From NCBI GenBank assembly GCA_034769895.1, contig CM068373.1, forward strand, positions 196,520,134-196,584,133: a stretch of 64,000 nt of DNA, written 5' to 3'. Position numbers and translations under genes: made by a program. Source of the stretch: Magicicada septendecula. Taxonomy: Eukaryota > Arthropoda > Insecta > Hemiptera > Cicadidae. This document shows, piece by piece, positions 55,651 through 64,000 of this stretch. Below the pieces are notes generated by a model. That model was not told where the DNA came from, searched no databases, and saw only the letters and a list, made by a program, of their open reading frames with translations. Positions within the stretch are counted from its first letter, which is position 1; each line of letters starts with the position of its first letter.

Positions 55651-56385
55651 TTATACTTCGTCGGAAACAATTATGAATCGATCAAAGCCGATTCTATATC
55701 TACCTTCATTTATTGGCGAGTCTTTGTCTATGACTAGAAATCCATAACGATCCTTCCACGCTTCCATGCAGACGTCTTTGAATGCATCATATTTCATATC
55801 TATGTTAACGTGATCATTGTATGCATGTCGTAAATTTAGATCGTCTTGTTTGAACAATATCAACAAGTTAGCGTTGTCACGTACCAATTGTTTCGGTATC
55901 TGGCTATATGTCTGGCATAGATAGAATGTGTCCACACCGCTATGTCTCCCCATAGCAAAATACTTTCGAATATTGTTTTGTCTTTCACACGATACATCAT
56001 CGAATACGATAACAGAGTCGAGACCAGTGATTTCACTCGGTAGCGGGACTTCTTCGTTCTCGCTGTATGCATGATAACCTAAACCTTCATCAGCGAGTGA
56101 TTTCATCACTGTTTCTAGCATTCTGTATTTTGGTTGAAATAATGATTTTGAAAACACGTATACGTTGCGGAAACGTAGTCCGTTGGCATCAAACAGTAGG
56201 TTGAATAGCACATTTGATTTCCCACAGGAACTTGGGCCTGTAACGATACAGCGAATACTGTTCGGCAATAGCGGGCCATGTTTACGCTTAGCACTACCTT
56301 CGTCACCAGCCAAAAAGTCCATATCCTTTATTGGTAATTTGTTTGCTTGCTGTACAATCTTCATCTTTGTGAATACCGAAAGCAT
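55651..56385 (-). CDS. FtsK/HerA-type genome packaging ATPase (244 aa)
   Basis: The Walker A motif GPSSCGKSN lies about 50 residues from the ATG at 56385, and the Walker B motif VIVFDDVS in the middle, followed by KYFAMGRHSGVDTFYLCQTYSQIPKQ, the sensor-like block of A32/Polinton packaging ATPases. It should drive DNA into the capsid. An open frame extends upstream over the integrase end without an ATG, so the first ATG (56385) is preferred. Transcribed with the integrase. Confidence 0.9.
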   Translation of the reverse strand: MLSVFTKMKIVQQANKLPIKDMDFLAGDEGSAKRKHGPLLPNSIRCIVTGPSSCGKSNVLFNLLFDANGLRFRNVYVFSKSLFQPKYRMLETVMKSLADEGLGYHAYSENEEVPLPSEITGLDSVIVFDDVSCERQNNIRKYFAMGRHSGVDTFYLCQTYSQIPKQLVRDNANLLILFKQDDLNLRHAYNDHVNIDMKYDAFKDVCMEAWKDRYGFLVIDKDSPINEGRYRIGFDRFIIVSDEV

Positions 56386-56414
56386 ACTGTTTTCATCACG
56401 TGCTGTCACCTTTT

Positions 56415-57350
56415 TTATATTAGATCTTTCTTATGTATCCACGCATCGTGTTTACCATCGAAACCGAGCCAACGAACACGCACTCTGTCACCTTTGCGTT
56501 GTAACACCTTTTCCACTAGGTATACGTCGCCGACTTTGGACTTACTAATCTCGTGCTCGTAAAAACCACCTTTCAACACTTTGTTTAGATGATCTTTTAG
56601 CAGATAAGTGACGGGGATAGTAGTGGATTGTACTTTATCCACAGTGAATATTTCGTTAGTCCAATTCGGCGTATAACCTTTGGCGAACGTCATTTTGTGC
56701 TTACTTATACGAACACGGTCACCGACTTTAAATTTGGGTGGTTTCGTTGGGCTGATTTTAGGCGTTGTGTTCTTCCTTATTCGTTCCAACACTATATGTT
56801 CGTTGGCGTCATTCACTTCACTCGGTTTCATACCAATGGTTCTGTGTGTTGTATTGTTGTACGATTTCAGTAATGTAGGTAGTAGATCCAACCAGCGGTA
56901 GTGTCCTTGTTCGCTGAAAGCTCGATACATGTGTGTCTTCAGTGTGCGATTAAAACGTTCAACTATGGAAGCTTTTTTCTCACTATAGGTTGAGTAATGT
57001 TTCACATTATACTTTTTTAGCAACGCTTGTACTGTGCTGTTGTAATACTCCTTCCCGTTGTCTGTCTGTAAATATTTCATTCGATTAGCAGTTAGTATAG
57101 GCTCTAGTGCATGCTTTACTTCTTTTCCTGTCTTTGTTTTCAATGGTACAGCGTACGCGTACTTGCTAAACGCATTGATCACTGTCATCATGTACTTGTA
57201 CCCTTTGTTCACTCGAGCGTATGGTATCATCTCCACAAGATCCGCCTGGTACAAGTCGTGTAGACCCTTCAATTCAACCGCGCGCCTAACGAAATTCCTT
57301 CTCGCTGCTCTGTGTAGCTCTAGAGCTATAGTCTTGCGTGCGTTGTTCAT
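56415..57350 (-). CDS. Retroviral-type integrase with C-terminal chromodomain (311 aa)
   Basis: The DDE core is clear: ADLVEM (D37), LQTDNGKEY (D97) and ASIVERFNRTLK (E131). HRTIGMKPSEV follows, then an SH3-like KVGDRVRISK segment. The last 45 residues, VYLVEKVLQRKGDRVRVRWLG..HDAWIHKKDLI, form a chromodomain. The N-terminal HHCC zinc finger of retroviral integrases is missing, which is usual for this Polinton lineage. It inserts the element's DNA; the chromodomain may steer target choice. First gene of the minus-strand side, starting 100 bp from the polymerase exon 1. Confidence 0.93.
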   Translation of the reverse strand: MNNARKTIALELHRAARRNFVRRAVELKGLHDLYQADLVEMIPYARVNKGYKYMMTVINAFSKYAYAVPLKTKTGKEVKHALEPILTANRMKYLQTDNGKEYYNSTVQALLKKYNVKHYSTYSEKKASIVERFNRTLKTHMYRAFSEQGHYRWLDLLPTLLKSYNNTTHRTIGMKPSEVNDANEHIVLERIRKNTTPKISPTKPPKFKVGDRVRISKHKMTFAKGYTPNWTNEIFTVDKVQSTTIPVTYLLKDHLNKVLKGGFYEHEISKSKVGDVYLVEKVLQRKGDRVRVRWLGFDGKHDAWIHKKDLI

Positions 57351-57390
57351 GGTTTAAGATACACTAACATAATACCGGCGTTAAAAATAC

Positions 57391-57426
57391 TATATATATC
57401 TATAACAGTTTCTTTGTTTTTCAGTA
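57391..57426 (+). promoter_or_regulatory. Core promoter of polymerase B transcript
   Basis: TATATATA at 57391-57398 and initiator TCAGTA at 57421-57426 (A at 57423, 32 nt downstream), 29 nt before the exon-1 ATG. This spacing equals that of the four repeated promoters, though the sequence differs. Confidence 0.65.
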
Positions 57427-57451
57427 TTCATTCTTGCATCTGAATATCATC

Positions 57452-60400
57452 ATGTCCGACCTTCAACAGAATCCAGAACATCAGCAGGAACAGGAACATC
57501 CTCAACAAGGTAAAAATTTTTTAAAATACCAATTGTCTCTCTATAATTATGTAGCAAACCAAATTTGTTTGATATGAATTAACTCTGTCTAACCTGTACA
57601 AGATAGTCTCTTGACGTTGTTTAGAAATTGATATGACGGAGAAAATTTTTTATGTTCTGACATAGGTTTGTCATCTTCTCCCCAATGTATTGTCTCTTGA
57701 CATCGTTTAGAAATTGACATGACGGAGAAAATTTTTTATGTTCCACCATAGGTATGTCACCTTCTCTCCAATGAACTAATTCAATTCCGCAACAAAAGCA
57801 TTTAACTCTATCGTCTATGAATGACATACTATGTCCACAAACATCATAATTTAGCGGATAGTAGTAAAACCCAGCAAACGCTAACTCGTCGGGCCTGACA
57901 AACGTCACTTCCCAATACTTGAACGATTTTCTTCTTTCACTTTCAATGCTAAAATCATGAGTAGCTGCCATCTTCACAGTTTGCAATAAACTAACGTATT
58001 ACTAACGTGTACTATCTATTTATTTACCACAAACATGAATTTGTGTGTGTTATTCATCATTCCTATTAGCTAATACATGTGTTTCTATTGTTTCAGATAT
58101 GACACGATTTTATATTGTGCGAAACAGTAGTATTAGAGGATGTCTCACAACTTTTAATTACCTGCCTGTGTACACAGAAGAAGAAGATCAAGATTTAGTA
58201 CCGATAATGACCGAGGTGCGACCTTTATTGTGCAAGGATATTCTGGCAGAACAAGCACGTTTACGCAGTATCAAATGGCATATTGCGTGCAGGATACGTT
58301 TCACTAAAACTGTGTTAGATGGTGACAGCGGCGAAGAAAAAGAGGTAACCAAAGACGCCGTCTTCCACGGACGTTGTCGTACGTTGCTCACGGACGACAA
58401 CGACGAGTTGAACTGTCTACTCGATGAATCCTACGATAAAATCATGAATAGCATATCCAATTTTACCCGTGACGGGAGCGGATGGTCGGTGGATGCTGTA
58501 CTGAAGCTGGAACTAGTTGTTGGACGGTATAGGCCTCTAGCAGCGTCCTCCTACCTTCCAACCCCGCAAAAACTTGCACTCACCAAGGCAGTAGTCAACA
58601 TCAATAACTCCCAAGATGAAATGTGTTTTCTATGGTCCGTACTAGCTCACATACACCCTCAACAAAAGCATAAAGACCGTGTTTCAAAATACCTCTTATT
58701 CAAAAACACAATAAATATGTCCGGTATCGAGTACCCTGTTTCTATAAATTCACTTTCTAAATTTGAAACACAGAATCCCAATATTTCTATAAACGTTTTC
58801 GGCTATGATATAGACGACAATATCAGAAACGAATCAAAAAATGAGGTTTATCCGTTAAGAATTACCCCCAATAAGGACAGATTACATCATGTTAATCTTT
58901 TACTTCTGTCCGATACAAATAGCCGAAAATATTACTGTCTTATCAGTAGCATTAATAAATTGTTATCATCCCTTACAAAACACAAAGAAAAATCATTTTA
59001 CTGTGACTACTGCCTGCATCGTTTCTTCACAGAACATGGTCTGTCCGATCATCTCCCCTACTGCACACCTCACGGCGAGCAGAAAACCAAAATGCCTACA
59101 GAGGAGGAGAAGTTTATGTCATTTAAAAATTACGCGCACTGTCTTAAAGTACCCTTTACCGTCTACGCCGACTTCGAGTCCCTCATCACTCCGCTTCAAT
59201 CGTGTTCACCTGGTAACAACGTCCCGACGACAGTGCACGAGTTAGGCGAATTCTACTCAGTTGATAGCAACGGTGCCCGTCAGAAAATAACTTCTCCTCC
59301 TGTATCGTCCACATCATACGAAGCGATGCATATTCCGTCAGGTTTCTCCTATGCTATCGTTGATCATACACATAGACTCTGGAGAGAGGCTAAAGTTTAT
59401 CGAGGTGAAAACGTTGTAGACACTTTCTTCTCGTGGTTGATGAAAGACGCCGAGGATATGATGAAGGTAGTACGACATAACGTACAAATAATTATGTCCG
59501 ATGATGACAATGTTGCGTTCACTAACGCCACCGTTTGTCATTTGTGTGAGCGCCCTTTGACAGACGATGACAAGGTACGCAATCATTGTCATCTTACGGG
59601 GAAATTCTTGGGAGCAGCCCACAATAGCTGTAATCTAAGCTACAAGATGCCTCGTCATATCCCCGTCTTCTTTCACAACCTTCGTGGCTACGACTGTCAC
59701 CATTTAATGCAGGGTTTAGGAAAATATAAGGACCAACACGTATCCTGCATTGCAACATCCAGTGAGCGTTATGTGTCGTTCTCCCTGGGTCTCTTGCGTT
59801 TCGTAGACTCTTTTCAATTTCTTAATCGCTCTCTGGACACACTCGTTACCAATCTGTCCACGTCCGGGAGCCAATTTCCTTTGCTCAGAGAGGAAATGCT
59901 TAGACGGGGTTTCGACGAACAGACCAATCTGCTCGTACGCAAGGGAGTATACCCTTACGAGTACGTTGACAGCATTGATCGGTTCAACGAAAAAAGTCTA
60001 CCCGCTCGTGAACACTTTGATAACCGGTTGTTGGAATCGGCTATTTCGAACGCAGATTACGAGCACGCCCAAAACGTGTGGAGTGCATTCAATCTGCGTA
60101 CGTTTGGCGATTACCACGATTTATATTTGTTGACAGACGTAATGCTGCTGGCCGATGTCTTTGAAAGTTTCCGAGACATGGCCTTACGCGATTACTGCTT
60201 GGACCCGTGTCATTTTTACTCGCTTCCCGGACTCGCTTGGAACGCGATGCTAAAAATGACAGGGGTCGAATTAGAGCTGTTAACAGAGATAAATCTGCAT
60301 CTGTTCCTTGAGTCTGGGATCCGCGGAGGCTTCGCGATGATATCCAACCGTCACGCAGTCGCTAACAATCCTCTGATTCCAGATCAGTACGATGTATCGA

Positions 60401-61785
60401 AACCGACCTCCTTCATTCTGTATACAGACTGTAATAATTTATACGGTGCAGCCATGTCGCAACCGCTCCCTTACGCAGACTTCCGATGGCTCGATCGTAA
60501 CGAAATCGAGTCCTTGGACGTACGTAATGTGAGTGATGATTCCGACATCGGGTACATCCTTGAAGTCGACCTACACTATCCTGATACCTTACACGACCTG
60601 CATTCCGACTACCCACTTGCACCTGTGCGCCAGCGCATAACACCCGATATCCTTTCTCCCTTTTCCAAACGTTTACACGAGAGTATATACAGATCATCAT
60701 GTAATGAATCAGGGTCATCCGTAGAGAAGTTGTTAACAACTTTGGAGGACAAACAAAATTACGTTCTCCATTATCGAAATTTGAAATTGTATTTAAGTCT
60801 TGGCTTAGAGCTGAAAGCGACTCATAGGGTGTTGTGTTTTAAGCAAAGCGCTTGGTTGAAACCGTTTATCGATTTCAACACCCGCAAGAGGCAAACAGCC
60901 AACAACAGCTTCGAAAAAGACCTTTTCAAACTGATGAACAACGCCGTATATGGTAAGTCGCTGGAGAACGTACGGAAACATATAGACTTTGAACTAGTCT
61001 CGAATGAACGACGGCTTCAAAAACTAGTTTCCACACCTAGGCTAAAACGTATGATTCGTTATACAAACGATCTGGTGGGGCTCTCACTCCGTAAAAAATC
61101 CGTTGTTCTTTCCCGTCCTGTGTATGTCGGCTTCACGGTGCTTGACGTTAGCAAAACGATAATGTACGACTTTCATTATCGTTATGCTGTCGCCAAGTAC
61201 GGTTGCAACGTTAAATTATTAATGACAGATACAGACAGTCTGATGTATAGCATTCAAACATCAGACTTGTATGCAGACATGAAGAAGGACCTACACGTTT
61301 TTGACACATCGGATTACCCTACGTCTCATCCTTGTTATAGCCTTAAGAACAAAAAGGTTGTCGGTCTGTTCAAGGATGAAACGTGTGGTCGTCCTATTAG
61401 AGAATTCGTGGGTCTCCGTGCGAAATGTTATTCGTTCCTTGTGGCCCACGTAGATCCCACCCAAGAGTGCCAAAAACGTGTATGTAAAGGTGTGCCTCGA
61501 GTTGCAATTAAGAGGAGTCTGCGACACGATATGTATCGCAAGTGTCTCACTGATCATTGTCAGTTTTCTACCAGTGTGCTTTGTTTACGTAGCGATCATC
61601 ATACGCTGTACACGATGCATGTAAATAAGCAAGCGTTGTCACCGTATGATGATAAGCGTTATATATTAGACAATGGTCATGATACGCTTGCATACGGTCA
61701 TTATCGGATACGACAACGCATCAACATGGAGAACGACGACGACGACACCTCCCCACCTACTAAAAAAATTCGTCTCCATGTATAG
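57452..61785 (+). CDS. Protein-primed DNA polymerase B, spliced
   Basis: Exon 2 (58097-61785) encodes the catalytic protein. Residues below count from an ORF start at 58045. A C2H2-type finger is near 318. Exonuclease motifs: VYADFESL (about 372), HNLRGYDCHHL (about 543), and LLTDVMLLADVF (about 693). An HNH-like zinc block CHLCERPL..HCHLTGKFLGAAHNSCN is near 498. Polymerase motifs are LYTDCNNLYG (about 791), KLMNNAVYGKSLENV (about 962) and MTDTDSLMYS (about 1057). All catalytic aspartates are present. Exon 1 (57452-57509, Gln/Glu-rich) ends at GTAAAA and joins in phase to the acceptor TTTCAG at 58096. It replicates the linear element from a terminal protein. Confidence 0.93.
57600..57780. 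repeat. 87-bp tandem duplication within the BIR ORF 3' end
   Basis: GTCTCTTGACGTTGTTTAGA..ATGACGGAGAAAATTTTTTA recurs at about 57603 and 57690. The duplication supplies the present C-terminal tail of the BIR protein in a new frame. Confidence 0.85.
57621..57971 (-). CDS. Single-BIR protein (IAP-like), 116 aa, inside the polB intron
   Basis: ATG at 57971 (an upstream TTG extends the frame slightly). The domain is a textbook BIR: an aromatic start RRKSFKYWEV, LAFAGFYYYPL, then CFCC..HW..GDIPMVEH..SPSC, matching CX2CX16HX6C exactly. No RING follows. Baculovirus-type IAPs bind caspases or their activators and keep infected cells alive; a BIR-only protein could act as a decoy. It is antisense to, and entirely inside, the predicted intron of polymerase B. 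No TATA box is evident upstream. Confidence 0.85.
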   Translation of the reverse strand: MAATHDFSIESERRKSFKYWEVTFVRPDELAFAGFYYYPLNYDVCGHSMSFIDDRVKCFCCGIELVHWREGDIPMVEHKKFSPSCQFLNDVKRQYIGEKMTNLCQNIKNFLRHINF

Positions 61786-61856
61786 TAACCCTCCTCAACA
61801 CTTGTTTCTTTCGTCAGTTGATGTCTCTCGGTGCTTCAGTCCAGACGTCTGTAAAC

Positions 61857-61954
61857 GTAAGTTCACATATTAATATCTCAACGATATTTGTATGTTTAAA
61901 CATAATATATACATATATAGAGTTTGTAATGTGTGTGGTTTCTTTGTCTTACAG
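61857..61954 (+). other. Predicted 98-bp 5'-leader intron
   Basis: GTAAGT at 61857-61862 and CTTACAG ending at 61954, five bases before the ATG of the next gene. An initiator-like TCAGTT (61814-61819) precedes the donor, so the leader may start just after the polymerase stop. Confidence 0.55.
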
Positions 61955-61958
61955 TATT

Positions 61959-62462
61959 ATGGATAACACTGCAGTTATAATTGACTTGCAGTGCTTTTTC
62001 GACGACAACGGAAAATATATTGTGAAGGAACTGTCAATCATGGACGTTCTGAGATTTGCTGGTAGACATTGGATTTTGACTCCACCTGCTACATCCGTTA
62101 CGAATCCCAAATACGTTAGGACAAACCACTGGTTAACAACAAATTATCATAGACTTAGATGGAGCGAAGGAGAGACACCATACGACAATCTTGTTTCATT
62201 GTTAACATCACATACACGTATATATAAATATGTGTTTGTGAAGGGTTTTGAGAAAAAACGTTTTTTGCAATCAAAGATAATACACAATAATATCATCAAT
62301 CTCGATGACTTTGGTTGTCCTAAAAACATACCGTATATAATTCATGGAACAGAATGTCTTAGACATTTCAATTCTTCTGACCGTTGTGCCAACTATAAGG
62401 TGCATGCTATTCGGGAATGGATGATTCATGATTTTTGCTTTAAACAAACATTTTTAATGTAA
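61959..62462 (+). CDS. Polinton accessory protein with IDLQxF start (167 aa)
   Basis: Starts MDNTAVIIDLQCFFDDNGKYIVKELSIMD. An acidic residue at the end of the first strand followed by a second short strand is reminiscent of RNase-H-fold exonucleases, but further catalytic residues cannot be assigned with confidence. Later parts: RTNHWLTTNYHRLRWSEGE, YKYVFVKGFEKKRFLQ, and a Cys/His-containing end. Similar proteins accompany arthropod Polintons. A duplicate of its last codons and 3' region lies at 50251-50400. Function unknown; co-oriented with polymerase B, perhaps in replication. Confidence 0.65.
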   Translation: MDNTAVIIDLQCFFDDNGKYIVKELSIMDVLRFAGRHWILTPPATSVTNPKYVRTNHWLTTNYHRLRWSEGETPYDNLVSLLTSHTRIYKYVFVKGFEKKRFLQSKIIHNNIINLDDFGCPKNIPYIIHGTECLRHFNSSDRCANYKVHAIREWMIHDFCFKQTFLM

Positions 62463-62786
62463 CAAATTTAGAAAGTAGGTCACCGCGAATGATGACATTT
62501 ATATCTCTCTCTCATTCTGTTGTGGACATGTACATACATGCATAGCTGTAAGCAGTGACTATTTTCTTATGAAAATGGACTTTCCTAATGACATTGTTAT
62601 ATTTTTGGTGTCTCTAATTTCGTCTGTGGGACATGTTCATACATGCAAATGAAAGTGGGACACCGACGTTACCACCACCACCACCACCACCACTATCACA
62701 TTCTACGGTCCTTTTGTGTCGGATATTCTGTCATTGTTTGGTTCTCTCTGGTTTGATACAGACGTGTTCACTAGTGTCTTCTAATA
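62463..62786. other. Spacer between the two small plus-strand genes
   Basis: The first 130 bp match 50268-50400 in direct orientation. A (CAC)n run lies at about 62669-62693. TTTGATACAG at 62751-62760 could be a splice acceptor. No gene. Confidence 0.6.
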
Positions 62787-63071
62787 ATGTCGTTTCTTGT
62801 AAAGTTTAATGCTGTAAGTGCTATCGAGTACAAACGATGTTCAGAATTGATAGTGAATAAAAAATATCCCATCATGGTCTTAACAAATGTGGACACAAAA
62901 TATGGGAACTCTGTGCTTGCTACATTGGAGGATGGCGACTGTCAGTATCGTGTCTATCTTCCCAAGAGGTATGCAGGTGTCTTCACGAATGAGGAGCTCA
63001 GACATATCAAACCTAAAGAACTACATTTAGTGTATCGAGGGACGAGAAATCAAAACACAAGTAGAGATTGA
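62787..63071 (+). CDS. OB-like small protein (94 aa), intact
   Basis: MSFLVKFNAVSAIEYKRCSEL, then KKYPIMVLTNVDTKYGNSVLA, QYRVYLPKRYAGVF and ELHLVYRG. This is the intact relative of the broken arm genes at 26722-27030 and 29968-30276, aligning without gaps. The length and strand pattern (entry strand, TKYG turn, VYLPKRY) suggest a small OB-fold, possibly a single-strand-binding protein for strand-displacement replication. That role is inferred. It is the last gene seen on the plus strand. Confidence 0.75.
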   Translation: MSFLVKFNAVSAIEYKRCSELIVNKKYPIMVLTNVDTKYGNSVLATLEDGDCQYRVYLPKRYAGVFTNEELRHIKPKELHLVYRGTRNQNTSRD

Positions 63072-64000
63072 GTCCTAACGTCGTAAGTAGCCACTTTAAT
63101 AATTGAATTTTTATGTACATGATAAATGTATCATTGATTCTTTTTAGTTTCGTTGAATAATAATTGGTTCGATTAGAAATTATTTGAAAGTACATTACCT
63201 TTATGCGATAAATGTATCATTGATTCTAAGTAGTATTTACAAATTTCCAGTGAATAATATTTGGTTTGGTTTGATTAGAAATTATTTGAAAGTACATTAA
63301 CTTATGAAAAATAACATATTCTTGAAAAAGTTTACTTACTTAACGCATTTGATTCTTTCCACTAACTGTGTGTGTGTGCATGTGATAATTGAATATTATC
63401 GTATCAGTGATTCTAATATCGACTGTATTGTTATGTTACAGATAAACTTCCTTGTGAACTGTATCTACAGCCGTGAAATTATTATTTAAAAATCTTACAA
63501 TGTCAAAAATTATTATTAATATTTATTTTATATAACAATGTTTGTTTGTGATATACGTATTATAACAAAACATTGTTATCAATGTTTATCGTTCTAACTG
63601 GAGTACGCATAATAAGCGTTATCTGCTACAATTGTACATTTAGAAGGGTACAGATAAGATTTTATATAGCAAACAAAACGAGCATCTGTCGCATTCATAA
63701 AGTATTCGTTAAGTCGTACACACGGAACGATATGCTGCAGAAGACGCTTCAATGAGACCGGCAGACACCTGAGTTACTACAACTACGTACTACGGACATC
63801 AGACTATACCCGAGGCCAGAGACGCTGTGTCCATGACGATAAAGGAACGACGCCTAGCCTAGCTGTTCATACACCGCTAAGCGACGCTGACGGAGGTTTT
63901 GAGAGGAATAGCTGTACTCAACGCTGACACCTGAGACCCGTGTACATCTGTGTAACATGAAATCATCAAAACAGGTGACCTGATATGGTTCAGGGTTCAT
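63072..64000. other. Window end: noncoding with a short duplication
   Basis: A direct duplication of about 90-110 bp (63117-63210 and 63205-63300) sharing GATAAATGTATCATTGATTC and AGAAATTATTTGAAAGTACATTA. The last 300 bp are GC-richer and match nothing else here. The right terminus of the Polinton-like element is not recognised. Confidence 0.55.

Larger units (their letters stand above)
57510..58096 (+). other. Predicted 587-bp intron of polymerase B
   Basis: Donor GGTAAAA (GT at 57510) and acceptor CTATTGTTTCAG (ending 58096). Exon 1 contributes one base and exon 2 two bases to the joining codon, and no stop results. An ATG upstream of the acceptor at 58045 gives an alternative unspliced start. 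The BIR ORF lies antisense within it. Confidence 0.65.
50868..63071. mobile_element. Polinton/Maverick (adintovirus-like) element, gene-bearing body
   Basis: A divergent gene layout around 57.4 kb. Minus strand: integrase, ATPase, DUF8207-like, fibre-like, PLA2-like, protease, minor and major capsid. Plus strand: polymerase B and two small genes. Family-B polymerase plus retroviral-type integrase plus A32-like ATPase plus adenain-like protease is the Polinton signature. Open frames are intact apart from the protease start. Terminal inverted repeats and the true ends were not found; they may lie near 47.5 kb and beyond the window. Confidence 0.92.

Noticed and set aside
58045..58098. Unspliced N-terminal 18 codons of the polymerase ORF
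   Set aside because: They span a pyrimidine-rich tract ending in TTTCAG that acts as a good acceptor in phase with exon 1; the spliced start is preferred, though not proven.

Overview
This window is AT-rich eukaryotic DNA, almost certainly from an arthropod and probably an insect. The reasons are the mix of mobile elements (Polinton/Maverick, Penelope-like, LINE relics, long LTR elements), introns with GT..AG borders in the Polinton genes, and arthropod-style core promoters (a TATA box 32-33 nt upstream of a TCAGT initiator). No ordinary host gene, tRNA or rRNA could be supported. The window is essentially layers of mobile DNA inserted into one another.

Layout. 1-2282: a 48-bp minisatellite and a LINE reverse-transcriptase relic. 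2283-16748: a 14.5-kb gag-only LTR retrotransposon with about 4.25-kb LTRs and target duplication ATAT; its 3' LTR was later hit by a solo LTR (11029-12295) and a truncated Penelope-like element (12325-13256). 16749-20900: sparse DNA with a LINE 3' relic and a hairpin-rich repeat. 20900-47550: a huge imperfect palindrome derived from a Polinton/adintovirus-like element. Its arms (about 4.5 kb each once later insertions are removed) carry the same two small genes and the same promoter. They flank a 2.3-kb centre holding a capsid-gene relic overrun by a 21-bp minisatellite and a broken BIR-RING gene. The right arm is split by a 13-kb insertion complex: a duplicated 0.66-kb unit, a Penelope-like element in inverted-pair form, and inside that a 9.2-kb gag-only LTR retrotransposon (33700-42878).

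47550-50860 holds satellites and scrambled Polinton fragments. 50868-63071 is a second, largely intact Polinton/adintovirus-like element. Its minus strand encodes a virion module: integrase, packaging ATPase, DUF8207-like protein, fibre-like repeat protein, PLA2-like basic protein, adenain-like protease, minor capsid and major capsid. Its plus strand encodes a spliced protein-primed DNA polymerase B and two small downstream proteins. A compact BIR (IAP-like) ORF lies antisense inside the polymerase intron.

The two Polinton-like elements share the small OB-like protein, the capsid C-terminus and BIR proteins, but differ in gene order. The palindromic one looks like a deletion derivative that lost polymerase, integrase, ATPase and most capsid genes. 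The most interesting signals are this nested palindrome with four copies of one promoter and leader hairpin, the recurrent tail-out inverted pairs of Penelope elements with a hammerhead-like motif, and the BIR ORF nested in the polymerase intron.
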